A stretch of 33,488 nt of DNA from Bacillota bacterium (GCA_023419655.1 JAEZXP010000039.1:1-33488); one strand, 5' to 3'; positions 7,391 to 17,107 are shown, counted from the first letter of the stretch. Notes: generated by a model from the sequence alone, not told the origin. Numbers and translations are program-made.

Positions 7391-9994
7391 CTATCTGATT
7401 TCATAACTCTTCGCCGGTATTGTCACGCCGTCCACCGTCACATCCTCCGGCAGGTAATTAATATAGAATGTGATACCGTTGCTATAGGTAACCTTTTTGA
7501 TGCCTTTATTCATGATTTCATAGTTAATCATGGTCTCTCCGGATACTCTTTTAAGGGCTTCATTTACCTCCATATACATGGTAATGGCTTCCTCTTTCCA
7601 GATGTCATACTTTGTCGAGTAATATTGGTGCAGCCCTGTATACTTCATCTCGCTGGCACTTTTTTCAGTGAACAGGTAGTGAGGCGAGGCACCGTATTCT
7701 ATCAGCCTTAATGTAAGTTCCGAACGGTCCATATCATCATGATAATTAATAATACCTCCGGCATAATCAATGCTGCCGTGAAGAATCATCTGATACAGGG
7801 GTATACTTTCATCGATGATAAAATAGCTGTTATCATATAACGGTACATTGATAATGTCCGACGCATAGGGCAGGCTGTATCCGTTCCCTCCGCTTATTAA
7901 AAGCTTCTTGCCGGTATTTTTCAGCTTCTTAAACTGACCCTGTACCACTTCCAGCGCTTCTTCCCTGTTGATAATATTGGTTCTTTTATGGTCGGAATGA
8001 AGCTCGTCTCCCAGGTCTCTTAAAGATATTCCGCCAATATCAAGCTTATTAATCCCTTTGATAAACCCATCCATATACCGCGGCAAAAATTTGGGTGATA
8101 CAAGATAATATCCTGTCTCCGGATACCCCAGAGGCGACATCTTTACCAGTGATGCAGGATTGACATTGGCAAAATACGCATAATAGCCCGCTCCGTAATA
8201 TTTAGACGTTTCATAGTATTCACTGTAACGCTTGCTAATGTAGGACACTTTTTGAAGGGAGGTATCTGCATAGAAGGAACCGCCGTTGTCCTCCACCTTC
8301 TTACTTAATTCCTCAAGCTCCGATTTGCCGCCGAGCTTTCTTAAGACCTTAACCTTATCCGTTACATCGTGATAATATCCTCCATTAAACCAGCCCTGGT
8401 AATTCACAACCTGATTCTTTATCCCCGCAGACAACAAATCATCAAAGATATATCCGGCTTCCTCAAAGGTAGTGACAGGATTTACGGTCAGATACTGTGC
8501 TCCAAGGAAAAATGCCGTTTCCTTCACTCCGCCTATAATGTCATAATAGAAAGGTATATCACCATTACCCTCCTTTCGGGTAAGAACTCCCTCATCCATC
8601 AATCTTTGCCTGTAATAATTGGCTATTCCGCTATAGCCGGCATGCTCTTTTGTAAGCAGGGTGTACTTTACACTGAGATTACAATCATAAATATCCTTGA
8701 CCACGATGGGTAAATCCGCCGAGCTTCCGGTACTTCCGAATATGGAGAGAATATCATATACTCTTAGCATAAAGGATGGATACGCATAATTATAAGAACT
8801 GTATCTTCCTCCTATTCCTGCCGTGATATTTGCCAGGGCAGCCCCGTCCTCAATGGTTACCAGAACCGACGAATCCTCCCTGCATATTCCGAACAGCTCC
8901 AGTCTTACCTTTTCGGTATATTCTGTCTGAATCAGACTGTCGGCCAAAGGGTCCAGGTTATAGATATACTGGGAATAATCAGCCGCATTAATCTTCCCGT
9001 TGTTAAAGTTTATAATTGAGCCTGAGCCGTTGGGAACAACCATATATCCCTTATCTCCCGGTCCTGCGGCACCCATATATCGAAGTAGCTGTATGCGGTA
9101 TATCACCGCCTGGCCGAACTCCTGTATCTTACCCGTGGGAACCGACACCAGCAGCCCATCCTTTTCAAGACGGTATTCCAGCGGAATAATAAAGGATATA
9201 GCCTCTGCCGTCTCAACTCCGGCCAATTCCATCTGTTCGTAATAATCATCCTCTGTAAATCCGGCCTGAACCAGAAAGCCTTCTATCCTTTGGATTGTCT
9301 TCTTATTCTTCTGTGCCACTCCATTCAGCTCCAGCAGGCCGGGAAAGGCCTTGCTGTCTATGTAATAACGGCGCAGGGTTGCTGCATCCTGTTCTGAAAG
9401 CTTCGATTGCACATCCTCCATCTTTTCAGGAGCAAAATAGATAGGAACGATACCGGTCGTGGCGGTACTATGGTCACCCACATCATAGATATAACGGATT
9501 CCGTTTCCTATCTTTTCAGCCTTTACCTGACCTCTTTCCACCGACATGCTGTAGGAATCATATACTCCGGCAGCCCTGCTCTTATTGAAGTAGTTCACGA
9601 TGAATTGAGATTTTAAGTACCGCTTATTGGTCTCATTTGCAATCGGGTCCTCATCTGCACCTGCAGGATTGGAATATACGATGTTCTGATTCCTCTTATC
9701 GTATACGGCAACCTCCGCTGTCTCTGTATTGGTATACAGTTTCAGATAATCATTTTCTGCAACCAGCTCCATGCCCGCAACCATTGGGCTCTTCTCAGGT
9801 ATGGCAACAAATTCTTCCCCTTCTTCATACGCATAGGAGGACAGATAATCCTTATATTCATCATAGGATAAAAAATGAAGATAGTAGTAAAGCAGCCATA
9901 CTAATACGCCTAAGGCCGCAAAACCAAGCAGATATCCTCCGATTCTTCCTATTAATTTTTTTCTTTTATTGGGTTTGTTTTTCGTTGATTTCAT
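7391..9994 (-). CDS. DUF5696-type membrane-anchored protein, possibly glycosidase-like
   Basis: This 867-residue protein has a Lys-rich cytoplasmic N-terminus and one membrane helix (about 16-39); the rest is presumably outside the cell. A large beta-rich region (about 57-462, including VPNGSGSIINFNNGK) precedes a probable alpha/beta barrel (about 480-807) with VVNYQGWFNGGYYHDV, LDIGGISLRDLGDELHSD and LLISGGNGYSLPYASD. It ends in a small beta-sandwich-like tail (YSNGITFYINYLPEDVTVDG). I place it in the DUF5696 family from memory of this architecture. The start is at 9994 because AGGGGGAG lies just before it; a longer frame to 10048 would overlap the YIP1 gene. The layout resembles membrane-tethered glycoside hydrolases, but no catalytic pair is proven. 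Its role in the mannan operon is unknown. Confidence 0.65.
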   Translation of the reverse strand: MKSTKNKPNKRKKLIGRIGGYLLGFAALGVLVWLLYYYLHFLSYDEYKDYLSSYAYEEGEEFVAIPEKSPMVAGMELVAENDYLKLYTNTETAEVAVYDKRNQNIVYSNPAGADEDPIANETNKRYLKSQFIVNYFNKSRAAGVYDSYSMSVERGQVKAEKIGNGIRYIYDVGDHSTATTGIVPIYFAPEKMEDVQSKLSEQDAATLRRYYIDSKAFPGLLELNGVAQKNKKTIQRIEGFLVQAGFTEDDYYEQMELAGVETAEAISFIIPLEYRLEKDGLLVSVPTGKIQEFGQAVIYRIQLLRYMGAAGPGDKGYMVVPNGSGSIINFNNGKINAADYSQYIYNLDPLADSLIQTEYTEKVRLELFGICREDSSVLVTIEDGAALANITAGIGGRYSSYNYAYPSFMLRVYDILSIFGSTGSSADLPIVVKDIYDCNLSVKYTLLTKEHAGYSGIANYYRQRLMDEGVLTRKEGNGDIPFYYDIIGGVKETAFFLGAQYLTVNPVTTFEEAGYIFDDLLSAGIKNQVVNYQGWFNGGYYHDVTDKVKVLRKLGGKSELEELSKKVEDNGGSFYADTSLQKVSYISKRYSEYYETSKYYGAGYYAYFANVNPASLVKMSPLGYPETGYYLVSPKFLPRYMDGFIKGINKLDIGGISLRDLGDELHSDHKRTNIINREEALEVVQGQFKKLKNTGKKLLISGGNGYSLPYASDIINVPLYDNSYFIIDESIPLYQMILHGSIDYAGGIINYHDDMDRSELTLRLIEYGASPHYLFTEKSASEMKYTGLHQYYSTKYDIWKEEAITMYMEVNEALKRVSGETMINYEIMNKGIKKVTYSNGITFYINYLPEDVTVDGVTIPAKSYEIR

Positions 9995-10031
9995 GCTCCC
10001 CCTCGTTTCCGTGCATGCTTTTCGTATATCA

Positions 10032-10664
10032 TCATACTCTGAATACAATTTCTATATAGATGCTGTAAAAGAAGCCATAAATCTTATTTATCAAATCTGT
10101 AATCAGCAGGCCTATAAATATAATAATAAATGCCGCCACCAGGGTAAGAAATAAGGTTACCAGGGTTTTTGCCAGAGAGTAATTATGTACCTGCATGATT
10201 CCCATCAGCATCATAATGATTCCGTAGGCGATTCCCACCACCAGAATCAGATAGTAGAAGGCTTCCTCTCCGTCGGCAATAAATAAGCTGACGATGGTTG
10301 CCAGATTCAGGGCTATAATAAACGGCACCATGGCATAGCCGATTGCGATGGCAATATCCTTTAGTCTGCCCTCCCCCTGCATCAGGCAGGTAATTGACCA
10401 ATTGCTGATGCAGAGCAGAGCAAACAACAGGAGGACTGCCCCCAGCTCCGTAACACTGTTAACCGTGCGGGGGTCTATTTCATTTACTACAAAGCTTGAA
10501 AACAAACGGTTAAGGGAAAAGCTTAATGAAAAAAGAATAACCAAAATAATTGCTATCGGCACACTTCCCTTATCGATATGCCGAATCCAATAGTATCCGT
10601 CCACCGGATGGGAAACTGTATGAAATACATATTTCATCTTTTCCTTCGAAAAATACTTATTCAT
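10032..10664 (-). CDS. YIP1-family integral membrane protein
   Basis: The 210-residue product has a hydrophilic N-terminus containing HPVDGYYWIRH, typical of bacterial YIP1 proteins, then about five hydrophobic helices (near 35-53, 71-89, 105-129, 135-155 and 165-192). The second half is rich in Ile/Leu/Met. Its ATG overlaps the end of the NHL gene by 8 nt and its ribosome site lies inside that gene, so the two are probably translationally coupled. YIP1 proteins have no settled bacterial function. Being locked between a membrane-anchored NHL/TPR protein and a DUF5696 protein suggests the three form a membrane complex, which is inference. Confidence 0.72.
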   Translation of the reverse strand: MNKYFSKEKMKYVFHTVSHPVDGYYWIRHIDKGSVPIAIILVILFSLSFSLNRLFSSFVVNEIDPRTVNSVTELGAVLLLFALLCISNWSITCLMQGEGRLKDIAIAIGYAMVPFIIALNLATIVSLFIADGEEAFYYLILVVGIAYGIIMMLMGIMQVHNYSLAKTLVTLFLTLVAAFIIIFIGLLITDLINKIYGFFYSIYIEIVFRV

Positions 10665-12156
10665 TTAACAGTCCGCCCTCCTTCTCCAATCCCTTCTTCT
10701 TCCGGTATATTCTCTTCGCGGTCATGATGACAATCACCAGAATAACGATACCTGTCAAAATAAAGTTCATATTCTCCTTCAAAACCGCATTCCGGTATCT
10801 TCTGAATGCGATGGAATAATATTCACTGCTCATGCCCTTTTTCAGGTAATCCATGGCATTGACATAGTCTCCGGATGTAAGATATGCTTTTCCGATACCG
10901 ACACAGGCCAGCTCGTTATTCTCATCCAGGTTAAGCACCTGCTTCCACAGCTCCACTGCCTCGGTTTCATCACCGTCGTATCGAAGTCCTACTGCCTTGT
11001 TAATCAGGCTTCCATACTGTGTCTCTGTGAATTTAAGTATCTCTGCCCGGTTGGCATCCAGTACAATAATCATATTTCCTATATTCTCAATGGCTGCAGG
11101 GGTAACAAAGGTTCCTGCCTGCGTTCCCAGTCCGCCGAATATATACAGAAGATTCCCTTCATGGTCATAGGTAAAGATTCTTCCCCTTTTTCTGTCCAGC
11201 AGGCTGTACATTCCTTTCTGGCGGTATACAATATCCGTAATCTGTGATGCTCCTGCATATTTACTAAACCCGGATATCCACAAATCTCCTCCGAGATTTT
11301 CGTTTTCTCCCTTTTTGATTACATCCTCTCCCCTTGGGTTCAGCCTTCTTATGGCCTGCTCACCGGTTTCATCTATATTCGATGCATATACGAATCCGTT
11401 ATCATCAATATCAATGCCGGTAAATTCGGTAGGAATAAAAAGCCTCTGATTGGCCCTTTCCTCTTTCGTGGCAATTCTTTTCCAGAATTTTTCCCGCAGG
11501 GATATCTGTACCTCAATGGTTCCTATAAATCCTATAAACTGTCCATTATCCTCAAACATCATGACCCCTTCAAACATATTCTGAGCGATACAATAGACTC
11601 TGTCTGCATAGTCGACAGACACCTTTAGCGGTGAAAACACATAATTCTCTTCCAGAACCTCAGAAGTCGGATTCTTAATAATCTTGATTAGGTTAAAATC
11701 CCTGTCAAGAACCACGATTCGATTATTAAAGGTATCCGCAATATACAGCTCTTCCTTAGCTGATACACATACTCCGTAAGGCGACAGAAAGGTCTCTGTA
11801 TTTCCGTTATGTTTAAAGTCTTTTATGACCTTCATAACCGTTGTCATATCCTTGTTCAGAATGATAATCCGGTTATTGCCGGTATCCGCAATGACAACCT
11901 TACCGTCCGGGGTCTTGCATATATCCTGTGGATTTGAAAATACACCCAGGGACTCCCCTTCATAGGTCAACTGGGTACCTGACACCGAGCCGGCGGGAAT
12001 ATAGGCGGCCGGCGTATAGACGATATCCTCATAAAAGTTATAATTATAGGTGTCATAGGGCAGTTCATTCGCCAGTGCAGCCATGCCATGACCGGATAAA
12101 TTTATCAGGACCATCAGCAGCAATCCCGTTTGTCTAATCCTTTTTGATAAACCCAT
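10657..12156 (-). CDS. secreted, membrane-anchored NHL-repeat/TPR protein
   Basis: From the chosen start the protein has 499 residues: a signal peptide (about 1-30, MALAN-like end), NHL-type beta-propeller blades (about 68-375) with GKVVIADTGNNRIIIL, EELYIADTFNNRIVVL and GVMMFEDNGQFIGFIG, a TPR-like helical segment (about 385-450), one C-terminal membrane helix (about 464-482) and a basic tail. The propeller should therefore face outward. The frame is open to 12447, but that extension lies in the permease gene. I chose 12156 because AGAGGTG lies 8 nt upstream; another ATG at 12174 overlaps the permease stop as ATGA. NHL propellers bind proteins, RNA or sugars, so it may be a scaffold or glycan sensor. 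The function is not known. Confidence 0.75.
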   Translation of the reverse strand: MGLSKRIRQTGLLLMVLINLSGHGMAALANELPYDTYNYNFYEDIVYTPAAYIPAGSVSGTQLTYEGESLGVFSNPQDICKTPDGKVVIADTGNNRIIILNKDMTTVMKVIKDFKHNGNTETFLSPYGVCVSAKEELYIADTFNNRIVVLDRDFNLIKIIKNPTSEVLEENYVFSPLKVSVDYADRVYCIAQNMFEGVMMFEDNGQFIGFIGTIEVQISLREKFWKRIATKEERANQRLFIPTEFTGIDIDDNGFVYASNIDETGEQAIRRLNPRGEDVIKKGENENLGGDLWISGFSKYAGASQITDIVYRQKGMYSLLDRKRGRIFTYDHEGNLLYIFGGLGTQAGTFVTPAAIENIGNMIIVLDANRAEILKFTETQYGSLINKAVGLRYDGDETEAVELWKQVLNLDENNELACVGIGKAYLTSGDYVNAMDYLKKGMSSEYYSIAFRRYRNAVLKENMNFILTGIVILVIVIMTAKRIYRKKKGLEKEGGLLNE

Positions 12157-12170
12157 CGAACCAGCACCTC

Positions 12171-13079
12171 TCATTCTTTCATACCTGAAGTCGTCATCGT
12201 CTCCATGATATTGCTTTGGCAAATCAGGAAAAATGTTATGGGAACCGCAGCAATAACAAAGGTTACGGCGGCTCCTGCCCCTGCCCTTACCGCACCGCCC
12301 TGAACAATTTGCTGCAATGCGAACTGAAGCGGCTTTAATTCTTCGTCCCGAAGGAATACGCCTCCGGTATTGCCCCACATATACTGAAATTGGAAGATGG
12401 AAAGGGTAAGCCATGCCGGTTTTACATTCGGCATGATAATCCTCCAAAACACTCTGAATTCTCCTGCTCCGTCAATCTTTGCCGATTCCATCAAGGAATC
12501 CGGCAGCTGCTCCATAAACTGCTTCATCAGGTACAGGCCCATTCCAAAGGACCAGGCAGGCAGGATAAGAGCCAGATAATTATTATTAATATTCATCCAG
12601 GATATAATCAGATACTGAGGTATCTGGGTTACTGTCCATGAGAACATCATGGACAAAACAACCATACTAAATAATATATTTCTCCCTGGAAACTTATGCT
12701 TTGCCAGAGGATAGGCCGCAAGGGATGCCACCAGTACGTGACCCACGATACCTCCCACCGTAATAATAAGGGTGTTGACGATGTAGCGGGAAAATGGAAT
12801 CCACGAATCATTCATCAGTACGAAAAGGTCTGTGAAATTCTCTAACACAGGATTTCTTACAAAAATCTTCGGCGGATACTGGAACAATTCATCCAGGGGC
12901 TTGAGTGCATTATTGATAATCATAACCAAAGGAAGGGCCATGAATATTCCGCATAAAATCATGACGCCAAATAAAAGTCCGTTGCCGGCCTTTGACCGGT
13001 TCAGCTTCGTCTCCCTGGCTCTTTGCCAAAACGGCACCCATCTGCGGTTGGAATAATCAACAATTACTTTTCTCTTCAT
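12171..13079 (-). CDS. carbohydrate ABC transporter permease, MalG type (second pair)
   Basis: The 302-residue CUT1 permease has six predicted helices. Its EAA loop reads DSLMESAKIDGAGEFRVFW, followed by RIIMPNVKPA. ALPLVMIINNALKPLDELF and LVASLAAYPLAKHKFPGR are typical of the MalG branch. Its ATG overlaps the previous stop codon by one base (TAATG), so translation is coupled to the MalF-type partner. It is clearly diverged from the 5415-6422 protein, so the operon holds two distinct importers rather than a recent duplication. Confidence 0.92.
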   Translation of the reverse strand: MKRKVIVDYSNRRWVPFWQRARETKLNRSKAGNGLLFGVMILCGIFMALPLVMIINNALKPLDELFQYPPKIFVRNPVLENFTDLFVLMNDSWIPFSRYIVNTLIITVGGIVGHVLVASLAAYPLAKHKFPGRNILFSMVVLSMMFSWTVTQIPQYLIISWMNINNNYLALILPAWSFGMGLYLMKQFMEQLPDSLMESAKIDGAGEFRVFWRIIMPNVKPAWLTLSIFQFQYMWGNTGGVFLRDEELKPLQFALQQIVQGGAVRAGAGAAVTFVIAAVPITFFLICQSNIMETMTTSGMKE

Positions 13080-14026
13080 TATTCACCAACCCTCCTTAGC
13101 ATCTTTTGCACCAGCTTATTGGTTCCTACCATAAGAAGGAATAGAATCGTCGCAATCGCGGAGGCATAACCCATTTCAAATCTTGTGGAACCATAGTCCA
13201 GAAGGTGGGTAACGATGGTAGCCCCAGCGTAATTGACCGAGGGGTTCCCCGCAAGATTGATGGAAATATCCGCTACGGCAAAGGACTGGGTAATCTGCAT
13301 AACCGCACCGAACATCAGCTGGGGCTTCATGGCGGGCAGCGTAACAAACCACAACTCCTGCCAGCGGTTCTTTACTCCGTCGATGGCCGCCGCCTCATAC
13401 AGGCTGTTATCCACTGTCTGAAGCCCTGCTATAAAGGCCAGGAATCCAGTACCAAGACTTAGCCATAGCTGTACCACAACCAGTACCGGCAAAATGTATT
13501 TTGCCGTCTTCATCCACAGAATCGCTTCATTTATAAATTCATATTTTAGTAAAAGTCCGTTCAGATAACCATAGCGGTCGCCGGTCAGAATCAGGTTCCA
13601 GACCACATAGGCATTGCCGCATATGCTGGGTGCATAGAATATCAGGGTTAAAAACGCCCTTAGCTTTCCTTTGAATTCGTTGATTATCCACGCAAACAGA
13701 AGGCACAGCATATAGCTGATTGGCCCTGTTACAACTGCAAACAGCAAAGTATTCTTAAGGGAGACCATGAATATATCATCTTCCAAAAGTAGCTTGATAT
13801 AGTTTTTCCACCCCACAAATTCCGGCATTTCAAGTACATTAAAGTCTGTAAAGCTAAAGATTACGGACATCGCAACCGGCAGTACCGTAAACAAAAAGAA
13901 CAGGATGAAATACGGTGCCAGCATGATATAGGATACTCTGTTTTTATATATCTGGTATCTGAGAGTGCCCTGCTTATTCGCAGTATGTATGGCTTCCTCC
14001 GATATCTTCTTTCTCTTCGCTGCCAT
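13079..14026 (-). CDS. carbohydrate ABC transporter permease, MalF type (second pair)
   Basis: The product has 315 residues from the chosen start and six predicted helices. YIMLAPYFILFFLFTVLPVA forms the first helix. The EAA loop is NSLYEAAAIDGVKNRWQELW, then FVTLPAMKPQ. The ATG at 14026 is preferred to 14038 because GGAGG lies between them, about 6 nt before 14026. It follows the 1001-residue binding protein by 36 nt and is coupled to the MalG-type gene. The large modular binding protein just upstream is its probable partner. Confidence 0.92.
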   Translation of the reverse strand: MAAKRKKISEEAIHTANKQGTLRYQIYKNRVSYIMLAPYFILFFLFTVLPVAMSVIFSFTDFNVLEMPEFVGWKNYIKLLLEDDIFMVSLKNTLLFAVVTGPISYMLCLLFAWIINEFKGKLRAFLTLIFYAPSICGNAYVVWNLILTGDRYGYLNGLLLKYEFINEAILWMKTAKYILPVLVVVQLWLSLGTGFLAFIAGLQTVDNSLYEAAAIDGVKNRWQELWFVTLPAMKPQLMFGAVMQITQSFAVADISINLAGNPSVNYAGATIVTHLLDYGSTRFEMGYASAIATILFLLMVGTNKLVQKMLRRVGE

Positions 14027-14062
14027 TATAACCTCCATCTGGTATTTTTCAACCTATCCCCA

Positions 14063-17000
14063 TCATCTGCCCTCTTTATCTAAGCCCAGCTCATCCATCT
14101 TATGGGCAATTTCCGCATTAATGTAGATTACCTTTTCCATCAGCTCTTCTCTTGGTGTGGCTGTATCGGTATCGGTGGTAACGGTATAAAAAGCATTGTT
14201 AACATTACGCCAGGAATAATAGCCTCCCGGAATCTGCACAATTCCCTTTACCTGTGAATACTGGGTCATCAGCGCTTCCAAATCATCCACCGGCCATGCC
14301 AGGTTCTCCAAGGCCTCTAGATTGGCTGTTGCCACCCTGGCACTGGAACCCATTAAACTTTCCATCTCACGGCCGAACATCGTCTGTGTCTCAGCAGAGG
14401 TCCACCATTTTAAGAATTCCCAGCTTTCCTGAGGGTACCTGGTATCTGCCATGATAAGGTCCGCCAGGCCGATGCTTCCAGTCGTATGGTTTATACTGCC
14501 GTCCTCCTGCAAAATCCCCGGAACCACATCAAAGTCCCAAAGTCCCTGAATATCCGGAGCCGAAACCTGAAGGTTATTATAGAATGTATAGTCGGCTATG
14601 ATGATTGGACATTCCCCGGTTCTAAAGCGCTCTTCCACGCTCGTTTCCTTATCTATCTTATAATCCGTATAGAATTCACAATATTCCTTGAACGTATTGA
14701 TGGCTATCTCGGAATCCAGTGCCGAAGCAGTGCCCTCCTCGTTATAATAGGAGCCGCCCATCTGGTATAGAAGCATGGCAAATATCTGCTCTCCGGGCAG
14801 CATGCCAAAGTCCATCTGATTCTTTGACAGAACTGTCATGGCTACCTTTACCTCATCCCAGGTTTTCGGTAATTTCATTCCTATCTCCGCCAGTATATCC
14901 ATCCTGTAGAACATCATCAGGAAGGTCTGGGTATCCGGCAGCGCATAGACGGCATCTTTATATGTAAAGGGTACCAGCGCACTTTCAGAAAATCTTGCTG
15001 CCACCTCCGGATAGTCTTTAAACTGTGTTAAATCCAAAACCGCATTACGGATACCGTAATTAACAGGGGTGTCATTTGCCGAGCTGACCATTGCGGCGGC
15101 AACCTGCGCATTCGCTACCTGGGTAGGTCCAACCTGTATTGCCACATCCGGACCTTCTCCCGCCAGGGTTGCCCTAAGCAGGCTGCCCATATCTACCAGC
15201 TGGACATTCACGTTAATATTCTTTTCCCCTGTAAAGGTATCATCAATTAAGGATTTGATAACATTGGCCTGGTCCCTTCCTGTTCCAATCCAAAGGGTCA
15301 GTGTAACATTCTCAGAGTCCTCCGCTGCTATGTTGCCAATCATGTTATAGTTTATAAGGAAGGAATAAATCAGCCTTTTAATTTCATAGACAATTTTTGA
15401 CCAAAATGAAGTATTCTCATATTCTACCCTGACATCAGGGGAATACACATTGATTCTGTCAAGGGCCAGGGGCTGCTGTATAACCTGTGTAATCCAGTTG
15501 CCGCAGGCACGGACGTTAATCTTATAGGAGGTAATTACCTTGATAAAATCCTCCTGGTCCTTAATCAGCTGGGTAAGCTGGTCTCTCATCGTCCTGAGTA
15601 CCGTTTCCTTATCCGAATTTTTACCCGCAACCTCCCTGAGCCTGGTAATCACATCCGCCAGCTGGTCCCTTACATCGGTAAGCTCCGCCTCCAGACCGGG
15701 CAGGGTTGCTTCTATCTGATAGTCCCTGTATTTATCAGGCTTAACGCCTGTGATACGAATAACCTTGCGGTAGATATTATTTAATTTTGTAACTGCATCC
15801 TGTACCTCTCTGACAATGTCGGAAAACTCTCCGAGAACAACCTCCATGCGGATGGTATGGGCACCCTTTTCAAGGAAGAAGTAATAGGGGCTGCCCCCAT
15901 CATCTGAAAGTACAATATTCTTCCACTGGGCATCATATCTAAACTCATAATCCGACATCTCTTCAAAGGGAACTTCCCCATCTATCGTGATTTTTCTGGA
16001 TACATTGATTCCCCGAAGATAGCTTTGCTTCGCATGCATTGAGATGTTGTAGTACCCTGTTTCGGGCACGTCAAAATCCCATTGAATCCATTGCCCGGCA
16101 TTGCGCCAGGAATTGTCTCCAATGGTGTTGTTAAGAAGTATTTTGGGACTTGACGGATAGACCGCCGGTGAGGATTGGTCCTGCCTGGGATACAGCATCT
16201 GCGAGGAGGTTAAGGAGGCATTCTCAGCCTCTATCCGGATAAAGTGTCCCGAAGTCTCCTGTGCGCCTTCCATATCCCACATGGACTTAGCCGAGGTATA
16301 GCCGGGGACTTCCTCCGCATTCTTTAAGCTCAGGTTATGTATAAGCATCGGCTCTCGTAAGGAAAGCATGGAAATCGTATGCTTCCCCTTAGAAAGATAA
16401 ATTGCCAAAGGGCTCGAGATATATCCATTGCTGTCATAGCAATAAGAGGATATCCATTCAGGCACCTCCATGCTGCTTGGTTTTAAATCATTCCCCTGAT
16501 TATCCTTTCTCCACTTAACCACTTCAATGCTGTTATCATCCACATAGGATTCATCTGCTTCGGATTTCCACAGCCGGTAGAACTCAACCAAAGCCATCTC
16601 ATTATAAGGCAGCTCTCCGTCTACAAAGAAGCTTCGTTGAATGTCCGAGCTTTTTCCCTCGACAGGATAATATGTTAAGAACGGATAATAAAAACCGCTC
16701 TCCAAAACCTCGACATCAAACTCAATCAGTGCATTGTCTCCCGTTAATACACTGTCTCCTGCCGAGCCTCCATAATCCTCATAAATCTTAGGACTGACTT
16801 CTATGCCGTCCTCTTCATACCTGACATAATTTGCGGCAGGAATTACAATCTCCGTATCCGGATAAATCTCCTCATGGGATGCTATGTACTCTTTATAATC
16901 AACAATCGTATCATTGATTGAATAGGTTCTTACGATTTCTTCGAACTCCTCATGCGGCACTTTTGCCGCAGCCTGCGTCCGAGAAGTATTCACCCGAATA

Positions 17001-17068
17001 GAAGCAACCACTATCGTTGCTATCAAAATAAATGCTATGCTTCTTTTCAGGCATTGCTTCATCAACAT
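14063..17068 (-). CDS. giant solute-binding protein fused to N-terminal CBM-like modules
   Basis: The 1001-residue protein has these parts. Residues 1-35 are a signal peptide or anchor with no lipobox Cys. Two beta-rich modules lie at about 72-248 and 275-412; the second starts FIRIEAENASLTSSQ and contains QWIQWDFDVPETGYYNISM, as in CBM6/35-like domains. A helical, probably coiled-coil segment spans about 413-530 (LTDVRDQLADVITRLREV). A family 1 solute-binding domain occupies about 585-1001 (TLWIGTGRDQANVIKSLIDD, LAGEGPDVAIQVGPTQVANA, MMFYRMDILAEIGMKLPKTW). Ordinary CUT1 binding proteins have about 400-550 residues, so this is roughly double. AAGGGGG 7 nt before the ATG sets the start. Its place between GH26 and a permease pair suggests it grips mannan and hands oligomers to the importer (inference). 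Confidence 0.85.
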   Translation of the reverse strand: MLMKQCLKRSIAFILIATIVVASIRVNTSRTQAAAKVPHEEFEEIVRTYSINDTIVDYKEYIASHEEIYPDTEIVIPAANYVRYEEDGIEVSPKIYEDYGGSAGDSVLTGDNALIEFDVEVLESGFYYPFLTYYPVEGKSSDIQRSFFVDGELPYNEMALVEFYRLWKSEADESYVDDNSIEVVKWRKDNQGNDLKPSSMEVPEWISSYCYDSNGYISSPLAIYLSKGKHTISMLSLREPMLIHNLSLKNAEEVPGYTSAKSMWDMEGAQETSGHFIRIEAENASLTSSQMLYPRQDQSSPAVYPSSPKILLNNTIGDNSWRNAGQWIQWDFDVPETGYYNISMHAKQSYLRGINVSRKITIDGEVPFEEMSDYEFRYDAQWKNIVLSDDGGSPYYFFLEKGAHTIRMEVVLGEFSDIVREVQDAVTKLNNIYRKVIRITGVKPDKYRDYQIEATLPGLEAELTDVRDQLADVITRLREVAGKNSDKETVLRTMRDQLTQLIKDQEDFIKVITSYKINVRACGNWITQVIQQPLALDRINVYSPDVRVEYENTSFWSKIVYEIKRLIYSFLINYNMIGNIAAEDSENVTLTLWIGTGRDQANVIKSLIDDTFTGEKNINVNVQLVDMGSLLRATLAGEGPDVAIQVGPTQVANAQVAAAMVSSANDTPVNYGIRNAVLDLTQFKDYPEVAARFSESALVPFTYKDAVYALPDTQTFLMMFYRMDILAEIGMKLPKTWDEVKVAMTVLSKNQMDFGMLPGEQIFAMLLYQMGGSYYNEEGTASALDSEIAINTFKEYCEFYTDYKIDKETSVEERFRTGECPIIIADYTFYNNLQVSAPDIQGLWDFDVVPGILQEDGSINHTTGSIGLADLIMADTRYPQESWEFLKWWTSAETQTMFGREMESLMGSSARVATANLEALENLAWPVDDLEALMTQYSQVKGIVQIPGGYYSWRNVNNAFYTVTTDTDTATPREELMEKVIYINAEIAHKMDELGLDKEGR

Positions 17069-17107
17069 ATTATAACCCCCTTAAACTTCAAAACAGTATT
17101 TGGCTAT

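Noticed and set aside
9995..10048. Longer start for the DUF5696 protein
   Set aside because: It would overlap the YIP1 gene and has no ribosome site, while AGGGGGAG directly precedes 9994.
12157..12447. Upstream extension of the NHL protein frame
   Set aside because: The added 97 residues lie in the permease gene, show no signal peptide or domain, and a ribosome site and signal peptide support the 12156 start.
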